From assembly GCA_943788115.1 (NCBI GenBank), contig CALSPA010000005.1, positions 124,001 to 188,000 on the forward strand: a stretch of DNA of 64,000 nt. Reading direction: 5' to 3'. Of the stretch, positions 50,575-59,173 are shown piece by piece; position 1 is the stretch's first letter; every line of letters starts with the position of its first letter. The notes beneath the pieces are model-generated. The model did not search any database and was not told the DNA's origin. It saw only the letters and a program-made list of their open reading frames with translations. The position numbers and the translations under genes are program-made. This DNA comes from an uncultured Flavobacteriales bacterium (GTDB lineage Bacteria > Bacteroidota > Bacteroidia > Flavobacteriales_D > Parvicellaceae).

Positions 50575-51519
50575 ATGGATTTAAAAAAGGGTTTAGTGTA
50601 TCGTTCTACCGGGAGCTGGTATGTTATAAAGGAAACTGATGGTGTCTTTATTGAAGCTAGAATTAAAGGAAAATTTAGAAATAAGGATATTAAAACTACT
50701 AATCCAATTTCTGTTGGAGATTGGGTGTCATACACAGTTAAAGAGGATGGATGTGGCTGGATTGAAGAAATTCATCCTAGGAAAAATTACATGATTAGAA
50801 AATCTGTTAATCTATCTAAGGAGGCACATATTATTGGCTCAAATATTGATTTATGTGTGCTAATTGCTACAGTTTCAAATCCAACTACATCAACTGGCTT
50901 TATTGACAGGTTTTCAGTAACTGCCCAAGCATATGATATACCACTTTTAATTGTTTTTAATAAATCAGATTTATACTCAATTAAAGATAAGGAGCACTTA
51001 GAAGATTTAATCGCTTGCTATGAAAAAATTGGTTTTGAATGTCTAGTTACATCTGCAAAAAATAATCTTTTCATAGATAAATTAAAAGAAAAGTTAGAGA
51101 ATAAGATTGTTCTTTTTTCGGGTCATAGTGGTGCTGGAAAGTCATCGTTGATTAATTCTATGAACCCATCACTTAAGCTAGCCGTAGGCGAGATTTCTGA
51201 AGCACACTCTAAAGGAAAGCACACAACAACATTTGCTGAGATGTTTGATTTAACAGAATCTATTCAGCTAATTGATACGCCCGGGATAAAAGGGTTTGGG
51301 TTAATCGATTTAGAAAAAGAAGAATTGTCTCAATATTTCCCTGAAATGTTTGAAATCTCTAGTGAATGTAAGTTTCACAATTGTGTTCATATAAATGAGC
51401 CTGGGTGTGCTGTAATTGAAGCTGTTAATTTAGGTGGAATAGCTGAATCTAGGTATCAAAGTTATTATTCAATGTACAACGATGATGAAAAAGAAACCTA
51501 CAGAGCATTAAATTATTAA
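50575..51519 (+). CDS. rsgA: Ribosome small-subunit GTPase RsgA
   Basis: RsgA is a circularly permuted GTPase that releases RbfA late in 30S assembly. An N-terminal OB domain covers about residues 1-75. G4 NKSD (129-132) comes before G1 FSGHSGAGKSSLIN (181-194), as expected for permutation, with G3 DTPGIKGFG. The zinc motif is at the C-terminus (CKFHNCVHINEPGCAV). The length of 314 residues is normal. It is one base before dtd. Confidence 0.95.
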   Translation: MDLKKGLVYRSTGSWYVIKETDGVFIEARIKGKFRNKDIKTTNPISVGDWVSYTVKEDGCGWIEEIHPRKNYMIRKSVNLSKEAHIIGSNIDLCVLIATVSNPTTSTGFIDRFSVTAQAYDIPLLIVFNKSDLYSIKDKEHLEDLIACYEKIGFECLVTSAKNNLFIDKLKEKLENKIVLFSGHSGAGKSSLINSMNPSLKLAVGEISEAHSKGKHTTTFAEMFDLTESIQLIDTPGIKGFGLIDLEKEELSQYFPEMFEISSECKFHNCVHINEPGCAVIEAVNLGGIAESRYQSYYSMYNDDEKETYRALNY

Positions 51520-51520
51520 C

Positions 51521-51970
51521 ATGAGACTAGTTATTCAAAGAGTTTCAAAAGCAGCAGTTTATGTTGATGAAAATGAAGTTGGTAGAATAAAAAAAGGGCT
51601 ACTTGTTTTTATTGGTGTTGGAAAATATGATACTGATACTGATTTGACTTGGCTAATAAATAAATTAGTCAATATGAGAATTTTTCCTGATCAGACAGGT
51701 AAGATGAATAATTCTATTGTAGATGTTAATGGGAGTATTCTTTTAGTAAGCCAATTTACACTCTATGCATCTACTAAAAAAGGGAACAGACCCTCATTTG
51801 TTAATTCTGCAGATCCAGATAATGCTAAATTTTTTTACAATAAATTTATAGCTGCATTAAAAGAATTATCTATTTATGTAGAAACAGGTGTGTTTGGTGC
51901 CAATATGCAAATTGAATTACTAAACGATGGGCCTGTAACTGTATGTTTGGACTCAAAAAACAAAGAATAA
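51521..51970 (+). CDS. dtd: D-aminoacyl-tRNA deacylase
   Basis: This enzyme hydrolyses D-amino acids wrongly attached to tRNA. Its 149 residues are standard. It has MRLVIQRVSKAAVYVDE, the SQFTLYASTKKGNRPSF active-site motif, and the C-terminal NDGPVTVCLDS carrying the Gly-Pro motif (GPVT). It starts one base after rsgA and its stop overlaps the next start (TAATG), so translation is coupled. Confidence 0.96.
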   Translation: MRLVIQRVSKAAVYVDENEVGRIKKGLLVFIGVGKYDTDTDLTWLINKLVNMRIFPDQTGKMNNSIVDVNGSILLVSQFTLYASTKKGNRPSFVNSADPDNAKFFYNKFIAALKELSIYVETGVFGANMQIELLNDGPVTVCLDSKNKE

Positions 51971-52299
51971 TGACTATAATTGAAGCACAAAAAGTAGTAG
52001 ATGATTGGATAAAAAACACAGGTGTTCGTTATTTTAATGAGCTCACCAATATGGCTATTTTAACTGAAGAAGTTGGAGAGGTTGCTCGAATTATTGCCAG
52101 AAAATATGGTGAACAAAGCGAAAAAAAATCCGATATAGGTAAAGAGCTAAGTGAAGAGTTGGCAGATGTTCTTTTCGTTGTAATCTGTTTGGCCAATCAA
52201 ACCGGTGTTAATTTAGAAGATGCCTTAAATAAAAGTTTGGATAAAAAAAGTGTTAGAGACGCTTTAAGACATAAGAACAACCCAAAGCTTAAAGATTAG
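51970..52299 (+). CDS. MazG-like nucleotide pyrophosphohydrolase
   Basis: This is a 109-residue all-helical pyrophosphatase of the MazG superfamily, expected to cleave non-canonical NTPs or dNTPs. The metal motif is visible as EEVGEVARII and EELADVLFVVICLA (EExxE with ExxD). ATG 51970 was chosen because it overlaps the dtd stop; a frame opening earlier lies inside dtd. It is the third gene of rsgA-dtd-mazG and is convergent with the next gene, overlapping it by four bases. Confidence 0.9.
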   Translation: MTIIEAQKVVDDWIKNTGVRYFNELTNMAILTEEVGEVARIIARKYGEQSEKKSDIGKELSEELADVLFVVICLANQTGVNLEDALNKSLDKKSVRDALRHKNNPKLKD

Positions 52300-52691
52300 T
52301 CTTTTTTTGTAAGGTAGGAGATTTGGTGAACCTCTTTTTCAGCAAACCCGTCTGTAACTTTATATTCATTAATTATCATTTGTTGCTCAATTGAATTATT
52401 TATTGTTATTAGAAAATAGGAATCATTTGTTTTGTAATAAGCTTTGTTATTTTCGACTATATACTTCCCTATAAATGTGTCTTTTTCTAAATGGCCATGA
52501 GCTTTACGATCAATAGTTTTAGCGAAAATTTCTTGTTGGCTGTTAAATTCAAAATAGGTAATTACGCCACCCTTAAAGATTTTACCATCTATTTGTTTTA
52601 CCTGCCAGCTGCCTTCTATTTGCTTGTTAATATCTTGAGAAAGATAGTCGTTGATAAACATAAGCATAAGCAAGGAAATAAAAACTCTCAT
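52296..52691 (-). CDS. Exported lipocalin-like small protein
   Basis: This is a 131-residue protein with a signal peptide (RVFISLLMLMFINDYLSQ). The mature part begins DINKQIEGSWQVKQIDGK. It continues with alternating beta segments (ITYFEFNSQQEIFAK, TFIGKYIVENNKAYYKT, SYFLITINNSIEQQM), which resembles lipocalin-like proteins. No catalytic motif is seen. Function is unknown. It is convergent with the MazG-like gene. Confidence 0.7.
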   Translation of the reverse strand: MRVFISLLMLMFINDYLSQDINKQIEGSWQVKQIDGKIFKGGVITYFEFNSQQEIFAKTIDRKAHGHLEKDTFIGKYIVENNKAYYKTNDSYFLITINNSIEQQMIINEYKVTDGFAEKEVHQISYLTKKD

Positions 52692-52768
52692 TGTTTTTTT
52701 TATTGAAAATAGTTAATTGTTTTTAATTGGATGTTGAATGTTTATTAAATTGAAGAATAAATTTAAAT

Positions 52769-53506
52769 ATGAAATCAAAAATAGCCTTCTATTTAGTTAA
52801 ATTCCCTGCTTTTGCCATTAGCTTATTTTTTGTATTTACAATAATAGCAGCTATTGTTTATCCTGGATCTATTAGAGAGGGTATAGGTTTTGAGAGTGAT
52901 TCTTATTCTTTCACACATAATTTTTTAAGTGAACTAGGAACCTTTACCATTAACTCTGATGAGACCAATCCTTTTGCCATAAAAGAAGACAATACGCCTT
53001 CAATGCTGTTGTTTAATGGTTCTCTACTTTTGATAGGTTTTACTATTGTTATGTTTTATCTCTATTTTGAAAAATTATTTGTTTTTGCTGGTGATAGTCT
53101 TTCAGCTTTGAAGAATTCTAAAATATCAAAACCTTTAGGAGTTCTTGCTGGAATATTATATGCTGGAGTTGGTTTAGTTCCTCATGATTTACATTTTGGT
53201 TGGCATGTTTTTTTTGCTAATGGAGCATTTCTTACACTTCTTTTTCTTTGTATTTTCCATGCATTAGCTGTTTATAAATCCGAATTTATTCCCAATAAAT
53301 ATGCACTAGGTTATGTGCTTTTCATTGTTTTTTTAGCCATTTATTTGGTAATTATATTTTTTGGCCCTCAGATAGGACCAGGTGCTATTTACACAGAAAG
53401 TGATTTAATTCTACAGGTTGTGGCACAAAAAATAATAGTACTCACTTTTATTTTTTCTATTCTATATCAGGTATGGGGTATTCGTAGTTTTTTGAACAAA
53501 AGTTAA
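52769..53506 (+). CDS. Integral membrane protein (DUF998-like)
   Basis: This is a 245-residue protein with about six hydrophobic helices: FPAFAISLFFVFTIIAAIVY, MLLFNGSLLLIGFTIVMFYL, LGVLAGILYAGVGLVPHDLH, FANGAFLTLLFLCIFHALAV, YVLFIVFLAIYLVIIFFGP and a last one near IIVLTFIFSILYQVW. The first loop has SFTHNFLSELGTF. The pattern with NFLSELG and VGLVPHD resembles DUF998/Frag1-type membrane proteins. No function can be assigned. Its end overlaps the convergent ArsC-like gene by four bases. Confidence 0.7.
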   Translation: MKSKIAFYLVKFPAFAISLFFVFTIIAAIVYPGSIREGIGFESDSYSFTHNFLSELGTFTINSDETNPFAIKEDNTPSMLLFNGSLLLIGFTIVMFYLYFEKLFVFAGDSLSALKNSKISKPLGVLAGILYAGVGLVPHDLHFGWHVFFANGAFLTLLFLCIFHALAVYKSEFIPNKYALGYVLFIVFLAIYLVIIFFGPQIGPGAIYTESDLILQVVAQKIIVLTFIFSILYQVWGIRSFLNKS

Positions 53507-53850
53507 TCGTTAAGCTTTTGCTTTAAGGCCTCAACAATCGCTTTAGAATTCCCTATGAAAATTTCATCTTCTACTATAAAAACAGGTCGCTTTAGGAAGG
53601 TGTCTTCTTCTAAAATAAGCTGCTTATAATCAGATTCATTAAGGGTTTTGTTCTTAAGCTCCATAGTTCTGTATTTGATAGATCTCTTTGAAAAAAGCGC
53701 TTCAAATGAACCTGCTAGCTTGGCCATTTCATCAAGCTGAGTTGCTGTGATTTTTTCTGAACGAATTTCTTGAGCTTCATTTTTCCAATCGAGCTCTTTT
53801 ATAATTCGTTGACAAGTGTTACAATTTTTTAGATGATATACTTTTTTCAT
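53503..53850 (-). CDS. ArsC/Spx-family thioredoxin-fold protein
   Basis: This is a 115-residue ArsC-family protein. It starts MKKVYHLKNCNTCQRIIKEL with a CxxC pair (Cys10, Cys13), and has IKYRTM and LKRPVFIVEDEIFIGN. The family includes glutaredoxin-linked arsenate reductase and the RNA polymerase regulator Spx. The KRPVF motif fits both. It has no ars operon neighbours, so an arsenate role is uncertain. Confidence 0.82.
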   Translation of the reverse strand: MKKVYHLKNCNTCQRIIKELDWKNEAQEIRSEKITATQLDEMAKLAGSFEALFSKRSIKYRTMELKNKTLNESDYKQLILEEDTFLKRPVFIVEDEIFIGNSKAIVEALKQKLND

Positions 53851-53894
53851 GAAAATTCAGTTCAAATAAATGATTTCTAACTAAAACATTTGTA

Positions 53895-54167
53895 CTACTT
53901 AATTATCGTCCAAAGTTTAAGCTCTCCATCAAAAAATGAATATTCAGATTCTTTTCCTTCTAAAAAAGTAATTATTTCATTTTTTTTAACACCTTCAATC
54001 TTCTGTTGACCATTGAAAATTGAATAATCAAATGAGTTATCCTCTTGTTCTTTAGACCTTTCTATTCTAAAAACCTTTAACTTTTTTCCCAATTTCACTT
54101 CTAAACCAATGCCTTGACTATCGTTATTGAAAATGACACCCTTTCTTTTAAATCTTTTGAATTCCAC
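53895..54167 (-). CDS. Small hypothetical protein
   Basis: This 90-residue soluble, charged protein is not recognised (MEFKRFKRKGVIFNNDSQGI ... FFDGELKLWTIIK). It has no signal peptide or membrane helix. The regular mix of charged and aromatic residues and the tidy start/stop between flanking genes support it as real. It is on the same strand as the ArsC-like gene, 44 bases upstream. Confidence 0.55.
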   Translation of the reverse strand: MEFKRFKRKGVIFNNDSQGIGLEVKLGKKLKVFRIERSKEQEDNSFDYSIFNGQQKIEGVKKNEIITFLEGKESEYSFFDGELKLWTIIK

Positions 54168-54288
54168 AATTAATATGATTTAATTTTGAATAATCTAAAT
54201 TACTAAAAAATGAAGTGAAAGATTGATTATTGTTTCCAAGTTAAAGTCAGTTTTAAATTCTATAAGTACTGATTGACTTTGAATCGCT

Positions 54289-55887
54289 TTAAAATTTAAT
54301 CTTTAAGCGATAATTAGTTGTTTTAATATCATTTATTCCTAGATACCTGTATTTAAGGACAACATCTGCATGTGGGCAATTAATTATCTGATAACATGAG
54401 GGCACTATACTATTTAATTCATCTTTAAATTCAATTGTTTGATATTTTGGTAATTCGTTAATGAAGTTGGGTTGTAATAAATGGTAGCAATTAGTTATTT
54501 CACTTCCATTAATTGAAACAGAAAGAAGTTCAATTGGTAATTCATTTTTGTTTCTTATAGAAATAAATTTTTTGTCTTTTTGTTTTATTAACGAGTTGTC
54601 TTTTATTTCAGGTAATATATAAGTGTTTAAAATTCCTTTTATTTTTTTTTGATTCTGAAACAAAACACTTTTTTTATTAAAGTCATATTCAGGATAAGAT
54701 TTCCAGATAATTTGCTTTTGAATTTGAGCTTCTTCATTGTTTTTTTTAAAAAATAATGAAAGCCAATTGTTGTCAGTATATTCATTTAAATAATGTATAT
54801 AAGCTATGAAAAAAGCTGAATCATTAAATAGTCTTTCACTAAAGGGGTCATTTTTATATTGTATTTCGCCATTGTTTTTTATTGGAGCTTCAACGCTTTT
54901 CAAGTTTCCTAATAACCCTTCATTTTCTATTGGATTAATAAATTGATTGTCATATATAATCGGCTCGATTAAAGTAGTTATAGGATTGTAGTAAAATTTC
55001 AAATTGAAAGGATGTGTTGCATGATGATGCCCTAATAAATCACATAATGCATATACTTTAGCCATTTTTTTATTGTGAAAGATTTCTGAAGTTTTTCTTT
55101 TTCCATTTCTAAATTCCAGCAACATTTTTTTAGCATGTTTATATTGCTTTAATAAATTTGTGTCTGATTTAAAACTTTTCTTATTATAGGGTGATATGTC
55201 ATGAAAGAACATTGAGCCTTCACCTTCAACATTAAAACGTAAAATAGGACCTTCTTTTAATTTATTGTTTTCAATTAGATTTTTATGCATATTTTCTTCA
55301 ATTGCATATATGCCAGAGTCCCTTCCGTTTATTGAAACATTAATAAATTCATATCGTAAATAAATAGTGTTGATATAGTTGAGTAATTTATGTAAATACC
55401 ACTCATTCATATATCCTCTTGTAAATGGATGCTGAATAGCAAATTTTTTCATCCCCAAAAAGTTCCCACCATCTAAAATTTTAATTTTATAGGAACACTT
55501 TAAGGGGTCTATGTAATGATCAGTAAATAATCCTTTTAAACGTAACTTAATTTTCATTGTATCATTATTCACAACCATTTTACCCTTAATGTAACCTGTG
55601 AAATCAGGATGGCTAGAATATCTTGAACCAATATCATAAGCGAAATTTCTTTGCTCATTTAATATTTTCAAGTTATCTTGAGTTAATATTAATTTAATAG
55701 ATTTTGGATTAACTTTTTTTGCTAACTCTTTATGCTCTTTAGTTTTTATCGCTATTGATTCAATAAATCTACCATAACGCTGTTTTAATCTAATTTCAAA
55801 GTCGCTATTACGAAAAAAATAGCCAGTTAATAAAAGACATATTATTGAACTAAAATATACGGCTATCCTTAGAAATTTCTTTATCAT
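54289..55887 (-). CDS. CotH-like kinase-fold protein, membrane anchored
   Basis: This 532-residue protein has an N-terminal membrane anchor (about residues 5-25, FLRIAVYFSSIICLLLTGYFF). It shows CotH-family marks: MKIKLRLKGLFTDHY, FLGMKKFAIQHPFTRGYMNEW, YRLRYEF-like YLRYEFINVSINGRDSGIYAIEE, and the late NLKFYYNPITTLIEPIIYDNQF with the metal-binding Asp. CotH proteins are atypical protein kinases found on spore coats and on bacterial surfaces; in Bacteroidota they are often near polysaccharide or outer-envelope genes. No such neighbours are present, so its substrate is unknown. Confidence 0.78.
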   Translation of the reverse strand: MIKKFLRIAVYFSSIICLLLTGYFFRNSDFEIRLKQRYGRFIESIAIKTKEHKELAKKVNPKSIKLILTQDNLKILNEQRNFAYDIGSRYSSHPDFTGYIKGKMVVNNDTMKIKLRLKGLFTDHYIDPLKCSYKIKILDGGNFLGMKKFAIQHPFTRGYMNEWYLHKLLNYINTIYLRYEFINVSINGRDSGIYAIEENMHKNLIENNKLKEGPILRFNVEGEGSMFFHDISPYNKKSFKSDTNLLKQYKHAKKMLLEFRNGKRKTSEIFHNKKMAKVYALCDLLGHHHATHPFNLKFYYNPITTLIEPIIYDNQFINPIENEGLLGNLKSVEAPIKNNGEIQYKNDPFSERLFNDSAFFIAYIHYLNEYTDNNWLSLFFKKNNEEAQIQKQIIWKSYPEYDFNKKSVLFQNQKKIKGILNTYILPEIKDNSLIKQKDKKFISIRNKNELPIELLSVSINGSEITNCYHLLQPNFINELPKYQTIEFKDELNSIVPSCYQIINCPHADVVLKYRYLGINDIKTTNYRLKIKF

Positions 55888-56201
55888 TATTACAAAAATG
55901 CAATAATAAACGAAAACAATGAAGTTTTAAAAAAATGAAATTTCTTTAATTCTTTATTATAAATACAATTGTCTTTAATCTTGAATTTGCAAAAACTCAA
56001 AAAATAGCCGAAAAGTGTAAAAATTGATTTAAAACACACTTAATTCGCCTTGAAGATGTTAAAAACCATTGATTTAGCTGAATAAATCAAATGAATTAAA
56101 GTTAAAATACATTTTGGTAAATATATTTAAGGTTTAGGTTGGTACTTAATTAGTGTCCAAATGATTTTTATTATTTGCAATAAAGAGCAAAATAACAGAT
56201 G
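55888..56201. other. AT-rich intergenic region, 314 bases
   Basis: No gene, RNA or strong hairpin is recognised. It should contain the promoter of the CotH-like gene on the minus strand and the end of the tRNA-Val transcript. The AT bias makes weak promoter matches meaningless. Confidence 0.6.
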
Positions 56202-56276
56202 TGGGCAATACTGGATTCGAACCGGTGACCTCTTGCCTGTCAAGCAAGCGCTCTAAACCAACTGAGCTAATTGCCC
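56202..56276 (-). tRNA. tRNA-Val (GAC)
   Basis: Acceptor GGGCAAT pairs with ATTGCCC. The anticodon stem CTTGC/GCAAG encloses TTGACAG, so the anticodon is GAC. The T stem ACCGG/CCAGT has one C-A mismatch, unusual and perhaps a base error. It resembles the neighbouring tRNA-Val(TAC), suggesting duplication. Confidence 0.9.
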
Positions 56277-56282
56277 TAAAAA

Positions 56283-56309
56283 TAAAAAAGCTCCAGTAAA
56301 CTGAAGCTT
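56283..56309 (-). terminator. Hairpin between the two tRNA-Val genes
   Basis: On the minus strand AAGCTTCAG and CTGGAGCTT pair around TTTA with one G-U pair, followed by TTTTATTTTT. It lies between the two tRNAs, so the promoter-distal tRNA-Val(GAC) would depend on read-through, or the stem may serve tRNA processing. Confidence 0.65.
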
Positions 56310-56312
56310 TAG

Positions 56313-56387
56313 TGGGCGATGAGGGATTCGAACCCCCGACCCCCTCGGTGTAAACGAGGTGCTCTGAACCAACTGAGCTAATCGCCC
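56313..56387 (-). tRNA. tRNA-Val (TAC)
   Basis: Acceptor GGGCGAT pairs with ATCGCCC. The anticodon stem CCTCG/CGAGG encloses TTTACAC, giving TAC. The T arm GGGGGTTCGAATCCCTC is canonical with one G-T pair. It is promoter-proximal in the pair. Confidence 0.94.
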
Positions 56388-56401
56388 TTAATTAAGGAGT
56401 G

Positions 56402-56432
56402 CAAATATATCTATTTTTGATAGTTCAACAAA
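56402..56432 (-). promoter_or_regulatory. Promoter of the tRNA-Val pair
   Basis: On the minus strand TTTG (56432-56429), 19 bases, then TATATTTG (56409-56402) followed by CAC. This is an exact Bacteroidota promoter between the folC stop codon and tRNA-Val(TAC). Confidence 0.75.
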
Positions 56433-57659
56433 TTATGAAGGAAAAAAATCACTTAGAATTTCAGCAACTAAAAAAGCACTTCCTCCAATAAAAATTAAAT
56501 CATTCTCTTTTGCCTGCTTTTTAGCGTGAGTAAATGCTTTATTAGAGTCAGGTATTTGAAGGATAGAATTAAAATTTTTCATTTTATTTTTTAACTTACT
56601 TGTAGGGATTGCTCTTTCAGTTTTTGGTTTGGTAAGAATATAATTAATGTTTTTTGGTAGAAAAGTGAGCATTTGATCAATATTCTTGTCATCAGAAATC
56701 CCCAAAATCAAATAGATTTTCTTATTACTGTATTTTTTAAGCTCATGCTGTATCATTTTAAATGCTTGAACGTTGTGTCCTATGTCAGCAATAATTAATG
56801 GTTTGGTATCTAATATTTCCCACCTTCCTCTAAGTGATGTGTTTTTTGAAACATTTAATAATCCCTTTTTAAGATGTATAGATGAAATTGTCATACTTGA
56901 TTTTAAAAGCTCAATAGTTTTACTGACAATGCCAGTGTTGATTTTTTGAAAATCTCCTTTTAAATCTGTTTCAAGTCCGTATTTATCAGCAATGTAAAGA
57001 GTTGATTTTCTTTCTTTTGCAACTCTTTCTATAATCCTTAAAGCATCTCCAGTTATCTGTGTTCCGATAATTGTAGGTGTGTTTTCTTTAATAATCCCAG
57101 CTTTTTCAAATGCAATCTCTTCAATACTGTTGCCTAAAATGTTTTCATGATCTTTTCCAATTGTAGAAATAATTGATAGTAGGGGAGTTATAATATTGGT
57201 AGAATCTAATCTACCACCTAATCCTGTTTCAATAATGGCAATGTCTATTTTTTGTTGCTTGAAATAATAGAATGACAACACAGTTGTCCATTCAAAAAAT
57301 GAGGGATTTACATCCTTAAACGATTCTTTATGTTGTTTTACAAATTCAATGACCGTTTTTTTTGAAATTTCATGTCCATTTATTTTAATTCTTTCTCTAA
57401 AATCTTCCATATGAGGGGAGGTAAATATTCCGACCTTATTTCCTGCTTCCTGTAATACCGATGCTAGCATATGAGCGGTTGAACCCTTGCCGTTGGTTCC
57501 TGCAATATGTATGCATTTTAAGTTTGTTTGAGGGTTTCCTACTATCTTACACAATGAAGTAATGTTAGTTAAATCAGCTTTGAAAGCCTTTTTACCTATT
57601 TTTTGATACTGTGGAAATTGATTGAACAGATACTCAAGAATATCTTGGTAATTAGACAT
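56433..57659 (-). CDS. folC: Folylpolyglutamate/dihydrofolate synthase
   Basis: This Mur-ligase-type enzyme adds glutamate to folates. It has 408 residues with the P-loop HIAGTNGKGSTAHMLASVL (51-69), FTSPHMEDFRERIKING and ETGLGGRLDSTN, and the C-terminal domain with LRGRWEILDTKPLIIADIGHN and ILGISDDKN. It overlaps the TonB-like gene stop by one base, so it is the last gene of the exbB-exbD-exbD-tonB-folC run, an order known in Flavobacteriales. Confidence 0.93.
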   Translation of the reverse strand: MSNYQDILEYLFNQFPQYQKIGKKAFKADLTNITSLCKIVGNPQTNLKCIHIAGTNGKGSTAHMLASVLQEAGNKVGIFTSPHMEDFRERIKINGHEISKKTVIEFVKQHKESFKDVNPSFFEWTTVLSFYYFKQQKIDIAIIETGLGGRLDSTNIITPLLSIISTIGKDHENILGNSIEEIAFEKAGIIKENTPTIIGTQITGDALRIIERVAKERKSTLYIADKYGLETDLKGDFQKINTGIVSKTIELLKSSMTISSIHLKKGLLNVSKNTSLRGRWEILDTKPLIIADIGHNVQAFKMIQHELKKYSNKKIYLILGISDDKNIDQMLTFLPKNINYILTKPKTERAIPTSKLKNKMKNFNSILQIPDSNKAFTHAKKQAKENDLIFIGGSAFLVAEILSDFFPS

Positions 57660-58390
57660 TATTCTAAGGTGTATTTCATTCTTTTGAAAACCCTGTCTTT
57701 CACTTCTGCTTTAGAACTTGGAGTAAACTTGAATTTAGATTTACAATCATTTTCTATGAACTTTTTGTCAATGCTGGATAAGGTTATGGTTGTTTTCGGA
57801 TGGGGATGAAGAACTTTAGTAGAAACTACATTGCCATTTCTATCGATTATAAATTCTACCATTACATAACCTTCCCATTTATTATTAAGGTTAATTACCT
57901 CAGGATTTCCAATGACACCTCTTCCTGAACCATCACCAATTCCTCCTCCAGTTCCGGGACCATCTCCAGTTCCCATTCCACCTCCACTACCTTCTCCTGT
58001 TCCATTTCCATTGTTGCTATTTCCAGATCCAAATAAATCACTGAAATCGTTTTTTGGTTCATCGACTTCGGCTTCTTGTTCGCCACTGGCACTTCCTTCA
58101 ACATTACCACTTTGAGACTCTACTGGAGAATCTTCTTGTGTTGCTTCTTCTTTACTACTAGACTCTGCTTCAATTGGAGTTATTTTTGGTGGTGCACCAG
58201 CATTTCCCCCTCCAGATTCGGAGAAATCTAATACAATAAGCTCTTCTAAGGTAAATTGAGGGGGATCTTGTATTTGAACACAGCCTTTATTCAAGAAAAT
58301 AAATAATAATAATCCTATGTGAATAATTACAGTTACTATCCATCCGGTCCTTTTATCTATGCGTTTAATAAAATCCAATTTATTTGGCAA
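57659..58390 (-). CDS. TonB-family energy transducer
   Basis: This is a 243-residue TonB-like protein. An N-terminal membrane helix (about 16-35, WIVTVIIHIGLLLFIFLNKG) leads to an acidic Ser/Glu segment. A Gly-rich linker (about residues 118-158, e.g. GTGEGSGGGMGTGDGPG) takes the place of the Pro-rich spacer of E. coli TonB. The C-terminal domain EGYVMVEFIIDRNGNVVSTKVL and KFKFTPSS is the TonB C-terminal fold, which contacts outer-membrane receptors. It overlaps exbD by 11 bases. Confidence 0.85.
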   Translation of the reverse strand: MPNKLDFIKRIDKRTGWIVTVIIHIGLLLFIFLNKGCVQIQDPPQFTLEELIVLDFSESGGGNAGAPPKITPIEAESSSKEEATQEDSPVESQSGNVEGSASGEQEAEVDEPKNDFSDLFGSGNSNNGNGTGEGSGGGMGTGDGPGTGGGIGDGSGRGVIGNPEVINLNNKWEGYVMVEFIIDRNGNVVSTKVLHPHPKTTITLSSIDKKFIENDCKSKFKFTPSSKAEVKDRVFKRMKYTLE

Positions 58391-58772
58391 TTCTTGTTTT
58401 AATTACAATTTTAAGAGAATTGTTTTTAGCAATTTTAATAACATCGTATGCAAATTGACGATCAGTACTTTTATCAGCTAATAATTCAATCGTTTTATTT
58501 TCTCCAATTATTTTAAGGATTTCATCTTCTAGTTTTCTACCTGGAATTGGAGTCATGTTACTGTTAATGAAATATGTGTTTTCATTGTTTACATACACTT
58601 TAACTGGAGATGTCAATGAAGGGTCTCCACTACTTGAAGGAAGCTCAATTTCATGAGACGTGTTAACCATAGTAGAAATTATAATAAAGAATATAAGTAA
58701 TAAAAAAACAAGGTCTGTCATGGATGACATACCTCCTTCGATTTTGATGTTATTTGATTTTTTTAAATTCAA
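58380..58772 (-). CDS. exbD: ExbD/TolR-family biopolymer transport protein (second copy)
   Basis: This is a 130-residue single-span protein of the proton-driven Exb motor. It has MNLKKSNNIKIEGGMSSMTD before the membrane helix VFLLLIFFIIISTMV; the helix follows the conserved Asp of MTDLVFLLLIFF. A periplasmic domain with ENTYFINSNMTPIPGRKLEDEIL follows. It is the second of two adjacent ExbD genes, 9 bases after the first. Confidence 0.9.
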   Translation of the reverse strand: MNLKKSNNIKIEGGMSSMTDLVFLLLIFFIIISTMVNTSHEIELPSSSGDPSLTSPVKVYVNNENTYFINSNMTPIPGRKLEDEILKIIGENKTIELLADKSTDRQFAYDVIKIAKNNSLKIVIKTRIAK

Positions 58773-58781
58773 GAATTAAAA

Positions 58782-59168
58782 TTATTTTTCAGAATTCATT
58801 ACAATTTTAAAATTATTGTGCTTGGCTAAATCAATAATATAAACAGATGCTTCCCAATCACTTTTTGATGAACCATACAGTGAAATAATACTGTCTTTTC
58901 CTATGTTCTGAAGTATTTTCTTTTCAATATCCTCACTTTTAATGGGTTGTCTTTTTCCATTTATAAAATATTCGTTATTGTCATTAATGTTTACTTCTAG
59001 AATTTTTTTATCTGAAGAGCTCCCACCATTTTTTGGAACATCAATATTAACTCCTGCTGTTATAAGTGTAGAAATAACAATGAAAAAAATCAATAAAAGA
59101 AAGACGAGGTCTGTCATGGTAGACATTCCCCCTTCAATTTTTACTTTATTTTCGGAACGGAAATTCAT
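58782..59168 (-). CDS. exbD: ExbD/TolR-family biopolymer transport protein (first copy)
   Basis: This is a 128-residue ExbD-like protein with MSTMTDLVFLLLIFFIVIST, the conserved membrane Asp (in MTDLVF), and a periplasmic domain with ENNEYFINGKRQPIKSEDIE-like order (NDNEYFINGKRQPIK). It lies 5 bases after exbB. Two tandem ExbD genes are usual in Bacteroidota Exb operons, and the two may form a mixed pair. Confidence 0.9.
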   Translation of the reverse strand: MNFRSENKVKIEGGMSTMTDLVFLLLIFFIVISTLITAGVNIDVPKNGGSSSDKKILEVNINDNNEYFINGKRQPIKSEDIEKKILQNIGKDSIISLYGSSKSDWEASVYIIDLAKHNNFKIVMNSEK

Positions 59169-59173
59169 CCTTT

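Noticed and set aside
56202-56276. Reading this tRNA as tRNA-Asp (GTC)
   Set aside because: On the minus strand the seven-base loop is TTGACAG, so positions 34-36 are GAC, and the body resembles the adjacent tRNA-Val.
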